DNA from: an uncultured Veillonellaceae bacterium
Lineage (GTDB): Bacteria > Bacillota > Negativicutes > Selenomonadales > Selenomonadaceae
Length of the DNA stretch: 36,078 nt
Assembly: GCA_902801565.1 (NCBI GenBank)
Contig: CADCIX010000036.1
Span: forward strand, 1 to 36,078
Reading direction: 5' to 3'
Each line of letters begins with the position of its first letter. Position 1 is the stretch's first letter. The notes under the pieces were generated by a model. That model did not search any database, was not told where the DNA came from, and saw only the letters and a list, made by a program, of their open reading frames with translations. This document shows positions 1 through 8,673 of the stretch, piece by piece. The position numbers and the translations under genes were made by a program.

Positions 1-75
1 AAATCGGACGCAATGAATCAGGAAGATGTTTTGCGAAGAACATCACAGCGTAAATATGTGTAACTCTGTATAGAT

Positions 76-225
76 TTGTACATATTTATCGTAGCGGAAG
101 GCCGGTACGTCAAAGGGAGGCGGAACGGACGCACCATCTTCGGATCCGTGTTTGCAGGCACGTACCGGGAAGCCAGGGAAAAACTGGCAAAGGCGCGGTG
201 CGATTGGAACACAGAAACGGCCATA
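76..225 (+). pseudogene. Remnant of a tyrosine-recombinase arm-binding domain
   Basis: Reading from about 91 gives GRYVKGRRNGRTIFGSVF followed by TYREAREKLAKAR. This is the pattern of the N-terminal arm-type DNA-binding domain of Tn916/phage integrases, where a GRYVKGR segment is followed by a Gly-Ser-Val/Phe turn and a TYREAKEKL helix. The frame has no ATG or ribosome site in front (only a TTG at 76), and about 45 codons later it runs into a terminator-like hairpin at 216-233. No core-binding or catalytic domain follows. I infer a decayed fragment left by an old integrative element, or the tail of a larger rearranged locus left of the window. The family match is by eye only. Confidence 0.45.
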
Positions 226-238
226 AGGCCGTTTTTTT
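216..238 (+). terminator. Rho-independent terminator
   Basis: A perfect 7-bp stem AACGGCC/GGCCGTT with loop ATAA is followed by a run of T to 238. It would end rightward transcription from the integrase remnant. It also lies 23 bp past the stop of the leftward symporter gene, but on that strand the T run is shorter (TTTC). Confidence 0.8.
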
Positions 239-260
239 ACAGAATTGCTCCAAGGCAGCA

Positions 261-1889
261 TTACGCTGCATGCCCCGTGTTCATATATATGGTTTCGTCC
301 ATCATGTTCTCGTTCTTCGACAGCGCCGTCGTCACCGCAATATCCCCTATGGTGTTGATGGTCGTGCGGAACATGGAGGTCAGGGGGTCGATTCCCAGCA
401 CGATGGCTGACGCCTCCACGGGCAGGCCGAAGGACACGATGATCGAGGTCAGGCAGACAAAAGAGCCCCCCGGCACCCCCGGCGCGCCGATGGAGAGGGC
501 GACGACGGTGATGAAAAGCGCCCCGATGAAGGCCGGTGTCATTTCCAGGCCGTACATTTTCGCCAGCAGGATCGCCTGGATCGAGAAATAGAAGCAGCCG
601 CCGTCCATATTAACCGTTGCCCCAAGGGGAATGGAAAAGGAAGACAACTTCGGCGAAACGCCCATCCGGTCCGTGCAGAATCTCATGGTGAAGGGCATGG
701 CAGCACTGCTGCTGCCCATGGAAATCGCCACCGGAATGAAGCTTCCGATTTTTTTCAGGAAGGGTACAGGGGAAAGTTTCCCCATCAGGACCAGAACCGT
801 CGAATAAACCCCGAACATCGCCAGGGAGCCGATGAACTGTCCCACCAGGACCCTGCCCAGGAGCAGCAGCGAGTCGGTGCCCACCGTGAACATCAGCGCC
901 ATCATGGAAAGGAACGCGATCAGCGGGATGAATTGCGCCAGCAGCGTAATGACACGCAGGCAGAAGGTATTCATGACCTCCGTAAGATTCTTCAGTATCT
1001 GCGCTTTTTCCCCCAGCATGTTTATGGTCACGCCGAAGAGCACGGAGACGAAAATGATCTGCAGCATATCGCGGTTCACGATGGGCGCAACCAGATTTTC
1101 CGGCACCACGTTCACGATCATGTCCAGCAAGGACACACTCACGCCCTCCCCGCCGCCGCTGACGTTCCCCACCTGCGGCACGCCGCTGTGGAACATGAAC
1201 AGGCCGATGATGATGCTGAAGGTCGTGGCGATCACCGTGGTACACATGTAGGTTCCCACCAGCTTGCCGCCGAGACGCCCGATATCGGAGGCATTGGACA
1301 TACTGGTCAGTCCCGCGATGATGGAGAAGAACACCACCGGGGCAATCATCATATTCAGGGAATTCAGGAACATGGTCCGTATGCTTCCGATGATGTTCTT
1401 GTTCAGCATCTCGATCAGATCCGGCGAAACCATCTCCTTGATCAGGGCCCCCACCAGTATGCCCATGACCATGGCGAACAGGGTATAGCGGATCTGCTTG
1501 TTTCCGGCTTCATGGACCTTGATGGTTACGATGTTCTTCCCGTTGCTGTGGGTATAGGAAAGCATCTCCTTTTTCGATTTCAGGACAATCGTCCGCTGAT
1601 AGTCCGGGTCGTCTTCATTCCATTCCGTCAGAACCTGCAGCGGATTGTAGGCACTGCCTACGGTTTCCATCCGCAGCGAAATGTCCCCGAAGCGCTTTCT
1701 CAGGTTGACCTTGACATGGACCTCGGGGCGCAAGGAAAGCTGGAGGGAAAAGATATGCTCCAGCAGCTGCCCGGCGGTCTCTGCCTCCTTCTCCGACACC
1801 CCCTGCTTTTTCAGCGCATCGCCGATGGCAGTGATGGTCTCCCTGTAATTTTCTCCTGCAAGTTCAAAAGAACGCCATCTCTCAAACAT
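261..1889 (-). CDS. Dicarboxylate/amino acid:cation symporter (DAACS) with N-terminal extension
   Basis: Integral membrane symporter that by family would import dicarboxylates or acidic amino acids with Na+ or H+. After about residue 135 the protein has the multi-helix DAACS core, with the serine-rich re-entrant stretch SMGSSSAAMPFTMRFC and later GATVNMDGGCFYF and the Gly/Pro-rich APGVPGGSFV. The first ~135 residues are soluble and charged and are not part of the usual ~410-residue core; they end at KQIRYTLFAMVMG, where the first membrane helix starts. I chose the ATG at 1889 because GGAGG sits 5 bases ahead of it; ATGs at 1892 and 1901 are in frame but badly spaced. It lies beyond the dhaM terminator (1919-1953), so it probably depends on readthrough or on an unseen promoter. 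Substrate is not deducible. Confidence 0.9.
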   Translation of the reverse strand: MFERWRSFELAGENYRETITAIGDALKKQGVSEKEAETAGQLLEHIFSLQLSLRPEVHVKVNLRKRFGDISLRMETVGSAYNPLQVLTEWNEDDPDYQRTIVLKSKKEMLSYTHSNGKNIVTIKVHEAGNKQIRYTLFAMVMGILVGALIKEMVSPDLIEMLNKNIIGSIRTMFLNSLNMMIAPVVFFSIIAGLTSMSNASDIGRLGGKLVGTYMCTTVIATTFSIIIGLFMFHSGVPQVGNVSGGGEGVSVSLLDMIVNVVPENLVAPIVNRDMLQIIFVSVLFGVTINMLGEKAQILKNLTEVMNTFCLRVITLLAQFIPLIAFLSMMALMFTVGTDSLLLLGRVLVGQFIGSLAMFGVYSTVLVLMGKLSPVPFLKKIGSFIPVAISMGSSSAAMPFTMRFCTDRMGVSPKLSSFSIPLGATVNMDGGCFYFSIQAILLAKMYGLEMTPAFIGALFITVVALSIGAPGVPGGSFVCLTSIIVSFGLPVEASAIVLGIDPLTSMFRTTINTIGDIAVTTALSKNENMMDETIYMNTGHAA

Positions 1890-1911
1890 CATATCCTCCA
1901 TTCCAACGTTT

Positions 1912-1953
1912 CAAAAAGAGCGCCCGACGGGAAAACTGCTCCCATCGGGCGCT
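1912..1953 (-). terminator. Terminator after dhaM
   Basis: Stem AGCGCCCGA (1919-1927) pairs with TCGGGCGCT (1945-1953); on the leftward strand it is followed by CTTTTT (1912-1918). It separates the yhcH-purL-dhaM transcript from the symporter gene. Confidence 0.85.
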
Positions 1954-1967
1954 GCCCAGTCCTAGGG

Positions 1968-2369
1968 CTATTCAAAATCCGTCACGATCTTCTTCGTTAC
2001 ATAAGAATCCTTTGTCCTGTCAATCAAGGTCTGCAGGGAAGAGCCCGTGGCCGATTCCACTGCCGCCAGCACAGCCCCTTCCACCAGAGGACAGTCAACG
2101 AGCAGGACATTGTCCTTGTCCAGGTCCTCCAGCACCATTTCCGCCGTCATCACGGCGCTTCCCATGTCCATGAGAACGGCAACGCCATCCTCAGAATACA
2201 CCTCTTCAATGGCATCATGGATGCGCTGGTAGCTCGTTCCAAGGGTCCCGTCCTCCAGGCCTCCTGCCTCGGCAATCCTGACCTCATCTGCCATCGCCCT
2301 TGCCAGCTCTACGACACCTTCCGCCAATTTCTGGCTGTGGGATACGATTACAAGACCTACCATCACCAA
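1968..2369 (-). CDS. dhaM: PTS-dependent dihydroxyacetone kinase phosphotransferase subunit DhaM (EIIA-Man fold)
   Basis: A 133-residue protein with the EIIA-mannose/DhaM fold. The N-terminus reads VGLVIVSHSQKLAEGV, where the His of VSHS is the phosphorylated residue, followed by the glycine-rich DGTLGTS and by VLMDMGSAVMTAEM, both typical of DhaM. In the family DhaM receives phosphate from HPr and passes it to DhaL-ADP, which works with DhaK on dihydroxyacetone. Neither dhaK nor dhaL is in this window, so this copy is an orphan here. It begins 12 bp after the purL stop and should be co-transcribed with purL. The third codon is a second ATG and could be the true start. The family call is firm; its partner is unknown. 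Confidence 0.88.
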   Translation of the reverse strand: MVMVGLVIVSHSQKLAEGVVELARAMADEVRIAEAGGLEDGTLGTSYQRIHDAIEEVYSEDGVAVLMDMGSAVMTAEMVLEDLDKDNVLLVDCPLVEGAVLAAVESATGSSLQTLIDRTKDSYVTKKIVTDFE

Positions 2370-2381
2370 AGCCTCCCCATC

Positions 2382-5300
2382 TTATTTATAGTAACGCACG
2401 CCAGCCTCAAAGAGCTGCTGGTCCATATTTCCGGGAACATTCTTCGCCACATCCTTGCCGATGCGCTCCGAGTGTCCCATCTTTCCGAGAACGCGCCCAT
2501 CGGGGCTCGTGATGCCCTCAATAGCATTGATGGAGCCATTGGGATTGAAGGGGAACAGCATCGTGGGATTCCCCTTGCTGTCCACATACTGTGTCGCAAT
2601 CTGCCCGCGAATCCTCAGCTTCGCCACGATCTCCTGATCGGCCACAAAACGGCCTTCCCCATGGGACACCGCAACGGTATGGATATCCCCGACGCTCACG
2701 TTGTTGAACCAGGGGGAAAGATCTGACACCACTTTCGTCTGCACCATGCAGGACACATGCCGCCCGATATTGTTATGGGTAAGTGTGGGCGAATTGTCCG
2801 CAAGAGCGCGGATCTCCCCATAGGGAACCAGCCCCAGCTTGACAAGGGCCTGGAAACCATTGCAGATACCGAGAATCAGCCCGTCACGAGAATGGATCAG
2901 TCGCATGACCTCCGCCTCGATGCGCGGGTTGCGGAACATCGCCGCAATGAACTTGCCGGAACCGTCCGGCTCGTCGCCGCCGCTGAAGCCGCCCGGGATC
3001 ATGAGGATCTTCGCCCGGCGGATGCCCTGCACGATGGCCTCCACGGTTTCCTCCACCGCCGCGGGCGTGAGGTTCCGGACCACCATGATTTCCGTTTCCG
3101 CACCGGCACGCTGCCATGCACGGGCAGAATCGTACTCGCAGTTCGTCCCCGGGAAGACAGGAATGAACACGCGGGGATTCGCCACCTGGGCCTGCGCCAC
3201 AAGACGCTTGGCGCGATGATAGGGCACCATCGTGACCCGTTCCTTGGAGGTGTATTTCAGCTTCGTCGGGAAAATCTTTTCCAGCGGCTTCGTATAGGCT
3301 TCCTCTGCTTCCGCCAAAAGGATGGCCGCCTTGCCGCAAACGATGCTGGGCACCTCTATGGTGGACCCAAGTTCATAATAGCCGGTATCCTTCAGCCATT
3401 CTGCCACGTCCGACGTATCCGATATCTCCAGAAGTATGGTGCCATAATCCGGACGGAAAAGGTCTTCCTTGCTCATGGACCTGGCAAACCGGAAGCCGAT
3501 GCCATTGCCGAGACACATCTTCGTGATGGCTGCGGCGATACCGCCCATGCCGATGCTCATGGCGGAAAAAATCCTCCGTGCCTTCGCCATCTCATGGATG
3601 GCAGCAAAATTCTTCCTGAGCCTGGAAAACACCGGAAGATCCTGTCCATCCCTCGGGCATGGGACAGCATAGACCTTGTTCCCGATATATTTGAATTCCG
3701 AAGATATGACATGTTCCGTCGAGAGCACATCCACGGCAAAGGAAGCAAGAGTTGGCGGCACATGCATGTCCATGAAGGTCCCGGACATGGAATCCTTGCC
3801 GCCGATGGCAGGGATTCCGAGCTCATGCTGGGCCCAAAGGGCACCGAGGAGAGCTGCCGTGGGCTTGCCCCAACGCTCCGGCTCCTTGCCAAGGCTCTCA
3901 AAGTATTCCTGGAAGGTCAGGCGAATCTTATCCGCCGCTCCGCCCATTGCCACGATCTTTGCTGCGGACTCCACAACTGCATAGAGAGCCCCGTGAAAAG
4001 GACTCCATTCCGAAAGATAGGGATTGAGGCCAAAGGTCATGGCCGTCGCCGTATTCGTCTCGGCTCCCTCCACGGGAAGTTTTGCCACCATGCCCTCTGC
4101 CGGTGTCATCTGGTTCTTCCCGCCAAAGGGCATGAGCACGGTCCCGCCGCCAATCGTGGAATCGAACCGCTCTGCCAGCCCCTTCTGGCTGCACACGTTG
4201 AGATCCTTGAGATTCGCAAGCCAGGACTTCTCCAGATCCTGCCCCTGCTCTGCCACGGCATCCGGCAACTGCCGGAAATAGCTCTGCCCGGCATCCGGCA
4301 TCGAGATCTTCGCCATGACATGCTGGCGCACCCCATTCGTGTCGAGGAATGCACGGTCAATCTGCACGATCTCATCACCGCGCCATTTCATGATCAGACG
4401 AGGCTCCTCCGTCACCACGGCCACCTGAGTCGCTTCCAGATTCTCCTCATCGGCATAGCGCACAAAATCCTCCAGGGCCTTCGGATCCAGAACCACTGCC
4501 ATGCGCTCCTGGGATTCGGAAATCGCAAGCTCCGTGCCATCGAGGCCATCGTATTTCTTCTTCACGGCATCCAGATCTATGACAAGCCCTTCCGCCAGTT
4601 CGCCGATGGCAACGGATACGCCGCCTGCGCCGAAATCATTGCAGCGCTTGATCATGCGGCTGACCATCGGATTGCGGAACAACCGCTGGATCTTGCGCTC
4701 GGTGGGCGGGTTGCCCTTCTGCACCTCGGCGCCGCAGGTCGTCAGGGACTCCTCCGTGTGCTCCTTGGAGGAACCCGTTGCGCCGCCGCAGCCATCACGC
4801 CCGGTCCGGCCTCCCACAAGGACGATGATGTCCCCGGGAGCGGGACGCATCCTCACCACATTTTCCTTGGGAGCTGCCGCGATGACCGCACCGATTTCCA
4901 TGCGCTTCGCCATATAGCCCTCATGATAGATTTCCCTTACCTGCCCCGTGGCAAGGCCGATCTGATTGCCATAGGAGCTGTAGCCTGCTGCCGCCCCCTG
5001 GGTGATCTTCTTCTGGGGCAGCTTGCCCGGATGTGTCTCCGAAACGGGACGCCGGGGATCTGCCGCTCCTGTCACGCGCATCGCCTGATAGACATAGGAA
5101 CGCCCGGAAAGCGGGTCCCGGATGGCGCCGCCAAGGCAGGTTGCCGCTCCGCCGAAGGGCTCGATTTCCGTGGGATGGTTATGCGTCTCGTTCTTGAACA
5201 TGACCAGCCAGTCCTGGTCCTCCCCGCCCACACGTGCCTTGACCTCAATGCTGCAGGCATTGATTTCCTCGGACTTGTCCAGATCCTCCAAAAGCCCCTG

Positions 5301-6161
5301 TTTCCGAAGGGCCTTCATCCCGATGACCGCGATGTCCATGAGGGTCACATCGCGAAGCTCGCCGCCATAGATCTCCGTCCTGTCCTCAAGATATTTGTCA
5401 TAGGCAGCCTGAATCGAGGGATGGTAATGTCCCTCCTCGATCTCCACCATATCGATTGCCGTGGTAAAGGTCGTATGACGGCAGTGATCCGACCAATAGG
5501 TATCGATGACGCGAAGCTCCGTGATGGTGGGGTCACGCTTCTCCGTGTCCCGAAAATACTTCTGACAGAACTTCAGGTCATCGAAATTCATGGCAAAGCC
5601 GCGCTCCTCCATGAATTCCTTGAGCCTTGCCTCATCCCAGCCATTGAATTCCGAAAGGATCTCCACATCCGGCGGATCCTCCATCTTCATCTCCAGGGAA
5701 TCCGGCTTCTGAAGGGATGCCTCGCGGCTCTCCACGGAATTGATGCAGTATTCCTTAATCTTCCGGAAGACGGCATCGTCGATATCCCCCACAAGGACAA
5801 TGACGCGGGCTGTCGCAATGATCGGGCGTTCCTTCTGGGTGACCAGCTGCACGCACTGGGCAGCGGAATCCGCCCTCTGGTCGTACTGCCCCGGCAGGTA
5901 TTCCGTGGCAAAGATCCGGGACTTTGGGAAATCCGGCAATCTTTCCTCGTAGACCATATCCACAGGCGGCTCGGAAAATACGACGGACTTCACCTTCGCA
6001 TATTCCTCATCCGTCAATCCCTCGATATCATAGCGGTTGATGATGCGCACCGCCTTGAGATTCGTCAGGCGGAACGTCTCAATGAGATCATCACAAAGCT
6101 GGCGGGCAGGAATATCATAGAATCCCTGCCGTTTTTCCACAAAAATTCTTCTTACAGTCAT
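2382..6161 (-). CDS. purL: Phosphoribosylformylglycinamidine synthase, single-chain (PurL with fused glutaminase)
   Basis: Cytosolic purine biosynthesis enzyme that converts FGAR, ATP and glutamine to FGAM. At 1259 residues it is the large one-piece form, in which the synthase and glutaminase are fused, as opposed to separate PurS/PurQ/PurL. Visible motifs are DTYWSDHCRHTTF and KNETHNHPTEIEPFGG (about residues 220-340, ATP/FGAR site), then the C-terminal class I glutamine amidotransferase: FPGTNCEYDSARAW near 1004, the nucleophile Cys in ILGICNGFQALVKLG near 1099, and the catalytic His in VSHGEGRF near 1167. GGAGGAAGG lies 5-9 bases before the ATG. It starts 22 bp after yhcH and ends 12 bp before dhaM, so the three are probably one transcript. 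No other purine gene is nearby. Confidence 0.97.
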   Translation of the reverse strand: MTVRRIFVEKRQGFYDIPARQLCDDLIETFRLTNLKAVRIINRYDIEGLTDEEYAKVKSVVFSEPPVDMVYEERLPDFPKSRIFATEYLPGQYDQRADSAAQCVQLVTQKERPIIATARVIVLVGDIDDAVFRKIKEYCINSVESREASLQKPDSLEMKMEDPPDVEILSEFNGWDEARLKEFMEERGFAMNFDDLKFCQKYFRDTEKRDPTITELRVIDTYWSDHCRHTTFTTAIDMVEIEEGHYHPSIQAAYDKYLEDRTEIYGGELRDVTLMDIAVIGMKALRKQGLLEDLDKSEEINACSIEVKARVGGEDQDWLVMFKNETHNHPTEIEPFGGAATCLGGAIRDPLSGRSYVYQAMRVTGAADPRRPVSETHPGKLPQKKITQGAAAGYSSYGNQIGLATGQVREIYHEGYMAKRMEIGAVIAAAPKENVVRMRPAPGDIIVLVGGRTGRDGCGGATGSSKEHTEESLTTCGAEVQKGNPPTERKIQRLFRNPMVSRMIKRCNDFGAGGVSVAIGELAEGLVIDLDAVKKKYDGLDGTELAISESQERMAVVLDPKALEDFVRYADEENLEATQVAVVTEEPRLIMKWRGDEIVQIDRAFLDTNGVRQHVMAKISMPDAGQSYFRQLPDAVAEQGQDLEKSWLANLKDLNVCSQKGLAERFDSTIGGGTVLMPFGGKNQMTPAEGMVAKLPVEGAETNTATAMTFGLNPYLSEWSPFHGALYAVVESAAKIVAMGGAADKIRLTFQEYFESLGKEPERWGKPTAALLGALWAQHELGIPAIGGKDSMSGTFMDMHVPPTLASFAVDVLSTEHVISSEFKYIGNKVYAVPCPRDGQDLPVFSRLRKNFAAIHEMAKARRIFSAMSIGMGGIAAAITKMCLGNGIGFRFARSMSKEDLFRPDYGTILLEISDTSDVAEWLKDTGYYELGSTIEVPSIVCGKAAILLAEAEEAYTKPLEKIFPTKLKYTSKERVTMVPYHRAKRLVAQAQVANPRVFIPVFPGTNCEYDSARAWQRAGAETEIMVVRNLTPAAVEETVEAIVQGIRRAKILMIPGGFSGGDEPDGSGKFIAAMFRNPRIEAEVMRLIHSRDGLILGICNGFQALVKLGLVPYGEIRALADNSPTLTHNNIGRHVSCMVQTKVVSDLSPWFNNVSVGDIHTVAVSHGEGRFVADQEIVAKLRIRGQIATQYVDSKGNPTMLFPFNPNGSINAIEGITSPDGRVLGKMGHSERIGKDVAKNVPGNMDQQLFEAGVRYYK

Positions 6162-6183
6162 GGATGCCTTCCTCCAAAAGAGT

Positions 6184-6657
6184 TCAAACCAAATCCACAG
6201 AAACCTTTACCACAACCTTGGTGACAGGCGCAGGTCCTCTCTCCACAGCACAGCAGGGACGATGCACATCCTCCGGATAGAGGACGGCAAAGCTTCCCGG
6301 CAGCAGGACGAGGTTGCTGTCGGGAACCAGTTTCTCATAAAAGGTCACATCCGCCTTTTCATCGTAAGGCGCTTCCTCTTTAAGATCCGGGCTGAAGGGA
6401 CACCATCCCAGATATTCCTCCCCCTCCACCACGTACTGGATATCAATGTACTTCTGGTGAGTCTCAGGACGGCAGCTTTCCATCAGGCGGGTTTCGTACC
6501 GCTGCAATTTCGCATAGATCTTCTGACCCTCAATGGGATAGGTCCCGTCCTCCATCTTCGTGAAGTCATGCGAGCGCAAATACTCCAATGCCCTCTGGAT
6601 GGCCTTCGGATAGGTTTTATAGGCCGATGCCGCCGCATCGATGGTTCCAATAAACAT
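6184..6657 (-). CDS. YhcH/YjgK/YiaL family protein (EbgC-like cupin)
   Basis: A 157-residue member of the YhcH/YjgK/YiaL (DUF386) family, small beta-barrel proteins found with sialic acid and sugar catabolism genes and including EbgC, the beta-galactosidase small subunit. The diagnostic core is present: ETHQKYIDIQYVVEGEE, then FAVLYPEDVHRPCCAV, giving the metal-binding Glu, His and Asp residues of this fold. AGAAGGTAG precedes the ATG. It is the first gene of the leftward yhcH-purL-dhaM set, an unusual partner for purine synthesis. The exact substrate is unknown; an anomerase or sugar-binding role is inference from the family. Confidence 0.88.
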   Translation of the reverse strand: MFIGTIDAAASAYKTYPKAIQRALEYLRSHDFTKMEDGTYPIEGQKIYAKLQRYETRLMESCRPETHQKYIDIQYVVEGEEYLGWCPFSPDLKEEAPYDEKADVTFYEKLVPDSNLVLLPGSFAVLYPEDVHRPCCAVERGPAPVTKVVVKVSVDLV

Positions 6658-6710
6658 AAGCTACCTTCTTCCTCACACATGTTCCCTGCATAGTAGATAT
6701 TCCAGTCATG

Positions 6711-6739
6711 AATATTCTTTCTTTTACTATTCTATACAA
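6711..6739 (-). promoter_or_regulatory. Candidate promoter for yhcH-purL-dhaM
   Basis: On the leftward strand TTGTAT (6734-6739) and AATATT (6711-6716) are separated by 17 bp, about 50 bp ahead of the yhcH start. The match to sigma-A consensus is moderate. Confidence 0.45.
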
Positions 6740-6769
6740 AAACCCCGACATATGCAAGAAACATTTTGC

Positions 6770-6799
6770 TTGTCATGCGGCACGGCTCTATGCTATGAT
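6770..6799 (+). promoter_or_regulatory. Promoter for the AsnC-type regulator and aminotransferase
   Basis: TTGTCA (6770-6775), an 18-bp spacer and TATGAT (6794-6799) form a good sigma-A promoter. The predicted start point falls at about 6806, the first base or so of the MITE copy that follows, so the element would make up nearly the whole 5' leader of the transcript. Confidence 0.6.
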
Positions 6800-6804
6800 G
6801 GGAT

Positions 6805-6966
6805 TGGCGTGTTGGAAAACTCCACCAGCGCACTACAACGGCCATTTTTCCGTCTGCCTGCGTCAGCGAAACCTTGACGTAGCTCTGCTACGACTGCGGC
6901 TTCACTTCCTTGTCATACGAAAAACTGTCTCATTGTAGCGCACAGTTTCCGTTTTTCAACACGCCC
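6805..6966 (+). mobile_element. MITE-like 162-bp repeat, copy 1
   Basis: This non-coding 162-bp segment is the same length as, and about 92% identical by eye (roughly a dozen mismatches) to, the inverted copy at 8980-9141. Its right end reads GTTTTTCAACACGCCC and its left end TGGCGTGTTGGAAAAC, a decayed version of the same terminal inverted repeat. The flanks are AT on the left and TA on the right, so the TA duplication seen at copy 2 is not preserved here. The centre folds as nested hairpins around GTAGC/GCTAC. No transposase is encoded, so mobility would need a trans-acting enzyme. Confidence 0.8.
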
Positions 6967-6993
6967 TACCGAAGATACTGGAGGGATTATTTC

Positions 6994-7473
6994 ATGCGTG
7001 AATTACTGGAGCTCCTTGAGCACGATGCCCGCCGCCCTGTGAGCGACCTGGCTGCCATGCTCAACCGCAGCGAATACGAAGTGGAAAAGCAGATCAAGGA
7101 TCTGGAGAAGAACAAGATCGTCCTTTCCTATAATACCCTGATCAACTGGGAAAAGTTCGGCGATGACACGGTCACCGCCATCATCGAGATCAACCTGACC
7201 CCCCAGAGGGAGGTCGGCTTCGATGCCATCGCGGAGCGCATCTACCGCTTTGACGAGGTACGGACCGTCTACCTCATGAGCGGCAGTTTCGACCTCCTCG
7301 TCATCATCGAGGGCAAGTCCCTCAAGGATGTGGCAAACTTCGTCGCCACCCGCCTCTCCACCATTGAGGGCGTCACCGCGACCCGCAGCCACTTCATGCT
7401 CAAGCCCTACAAAAAGGACGGCGTCATCATCAACGATGAGGAACGCGACCGCAGACTGGTGGTGTCGCCATGA
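6994..7473 (+). CDS. AsnC/Lrp family transcriptional regulator
   Basis: A 159-residue DNA-binding regulator. Residues 1-55 form the AsnC-type helix-turn-helix (RELLELLEHDARRPVSDLAA then EVEKQIKDLEKNKIV), and about 60-140 form the ligand-sensing RAM domain (VTAIIEINLTPQREVGFDAI, VRTVYLMSGSFDLLVIIEG). Members usually sense amino acids and control amino-acid metabolism. I chose the ATG at 6994 because GGAGGG lies 8 bases before it; the longer open frame from 6910 would be translated from inside the MITE. Its stop overlaps the start of the aminotransferase (ATGA), so the pair is translationally coupled and the regulator probably acts on this aminotransferase operon or related amino-acid genes. 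Confidence 0.92.
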   Translation: MRELLELLEHDARRPVSDLAAMLNRSEYEVEKQIKDLEKNKIVLSYNTLINWEKFGDDTVTAIIEINLTPQREVGFDAIAERIYRFDEVRTVYLMSGSFDLLVIIEGKSLKDVANFVATRLSTIEGVTATRSHFMLKPYKKDGVIINDEERDRRLVVSP

Positions 7474-8657
7474 AGGAGGTACGCACCGACTGGAAAGACC
7501 GCCTCTCCCCCGGAGTCAATGCCATTGCCCCTTCTGGCATCCGCAAGTTCTTCGACATTGCGGCGAGCATGGAGGATGTCATCTCCCTGGGCGTGGGCGA
7601 GCCTGACTTCATAACCCCCTGGTCCATCCGCGAAAGCTGCGTCTACGGGCTGGAGCGCGGCTACACCTCCTACACTGCCAACCGCGGCATGATGGAGCTC
7701 CGCGAGGAAATCGCCGGCTACTATGCCCGCCGCTACGGCAACACCTACGATGCCGCCACGGATATACTGGTCACCGTCGGCGTCAGCGAGGCACTGGACA
7801 TCGCCATGCGCGCTGTCCTCTCCCCCGGCGACGAGGTGCTCATCCCGGAGCCGTGCTATGTCTCCTATCAAGCCTGCACGACCCTGGCGGGTGGCGTTCC
7901 CATTGCAGTTCCCGCGAAGATTGAGAACGAGTTCCGCATCACTCCGGCAGAGCTGGAGGAGCACGTGACGGACAAGACCCGCGTCCTCCTCATCGGCTAC
8001 CCCAACAACCCGACGGGAGCCATCATGACCCGCAAGGATCTCCTTGCCATTGCCGATTTCGCGGAAAAGCATGACCTCATCGTCATTTCCGACGAGATCT
8101 ATGGGGATCTCACCTACGGCGGGAACGAGCACACCTGCTTCTCCTCCCTGCCCAACATGCAGGAGCGCACCATCCTCCTCAACGGGTTCTCCAAGGCCTA
8201 TGCCATGACGGGCTGGCGCATCGGCTACTCCCTCGCCAACCCCACCATCACCGCCGCCATGACGAAAATCCACCAGTACACCATGCTCTGCGCCCCCATT
8301 ACGGCGCAGGTTGCAGCGCTGGAGGCCCTTCGCCACGGTGAGAAGTACATGAAGAAGATGGTCGCGGAATACGACCGCCGCCGTCATCTCATCTACGACG
8401 GCTTCACCAAGATGGGACTGGAATGCTTCGAGCCGAAGGGAGCTTTCTACATCTTCCCCAACATCACCTCCACCGGCTACAACTCCAACGATTTCGCTGA
8501 GAAACTCCTGGAGGCGGAGCACGTTGCCCTCGTTCCCGGCAGCGCCTTCGGCGCCTGCGGCGAAGGCCACGTCCGCTGCTCCTACGCCACCTCCATCGAC
8601 AAGATCTCTGAGGCACTGTCCAGAATCGAGAACTTCCTGCGGAACCACAGAAAATAA
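7470..8657 (+). CDS. Pyridoxal-phosphate-dependent class I/II aminotransferase
   Basis: A 395-residue fold-type I aminotransferase of the aspartate/aromatic-like group common beside AsnC regulators in Firmicutes. Visible are the early GVGEPDFITP (substrate-binding region), YPNNPTGA around residues 177-184, the PLP-pairing Asp in VISDEIYGDL near 208, the Schiff-base Lys 242 in NGFSKAYAMTGWRIGY, and the C-terminal Arg in HVRCSYATS. It starts at the ATG overlapping the regulator stop by 4 bases, with AAGGAGG-like sequence absent, so coupling probably drives initiation. It is closed by the hairpin at 8674-8718. The exact amino acid pair (aspartate, alanine or aromatic) cannot be read from the sequence. 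Confidence 0.93.
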   Translation: MKEVRTDWKDRLSPGVNAIAPSGIRKFFDIAASMEDVISLGVGEPDFITPWSIRESCVYGLERGYTSYTANRGMMELREEIAGYYARRYGNTYDAATDILVTVGVSEALDIAMRAVLSPGDEVLIPEPCYVSYQACTTLAGGVPIAVPAKIENEFRITPAELEEHVTDKTRVLLIGYPNNPTGAIMTRKDLLAIADFAEKHDLIVISDEIYGDLTYGGNEHTCFSSLPNMQERTILLNGFSKAYAMTGWRIGYSLANPTITAAMTKIHQYTMLCAPITAQVAALEALRHGEKYMKKMVAEYDRRRHLIYDGFTKMGLECFEPKGAFYIFPNITSTGYNSNDFAEKLLEAEHVALVPGSAFGACGEGHVRCSYATSIDKISEALSRIENFLRNHRK

Positions 8658-8673
8658 CCCTACCATAAACCAA

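Noticed and set aside
2757..6224. Long open frame of 1155 codons on the + strand
   Set aside because: It lies opposite purL, has a histidine/arginine-rich composition typical of antisense shadow in GC-rich DNA and no ribosome site.
6910..6993. Earlier start of the AsnC-type regulator
   Set aside because: Those codons lie in the MITE and the following spacer; a good ribosome site stands before 6994.
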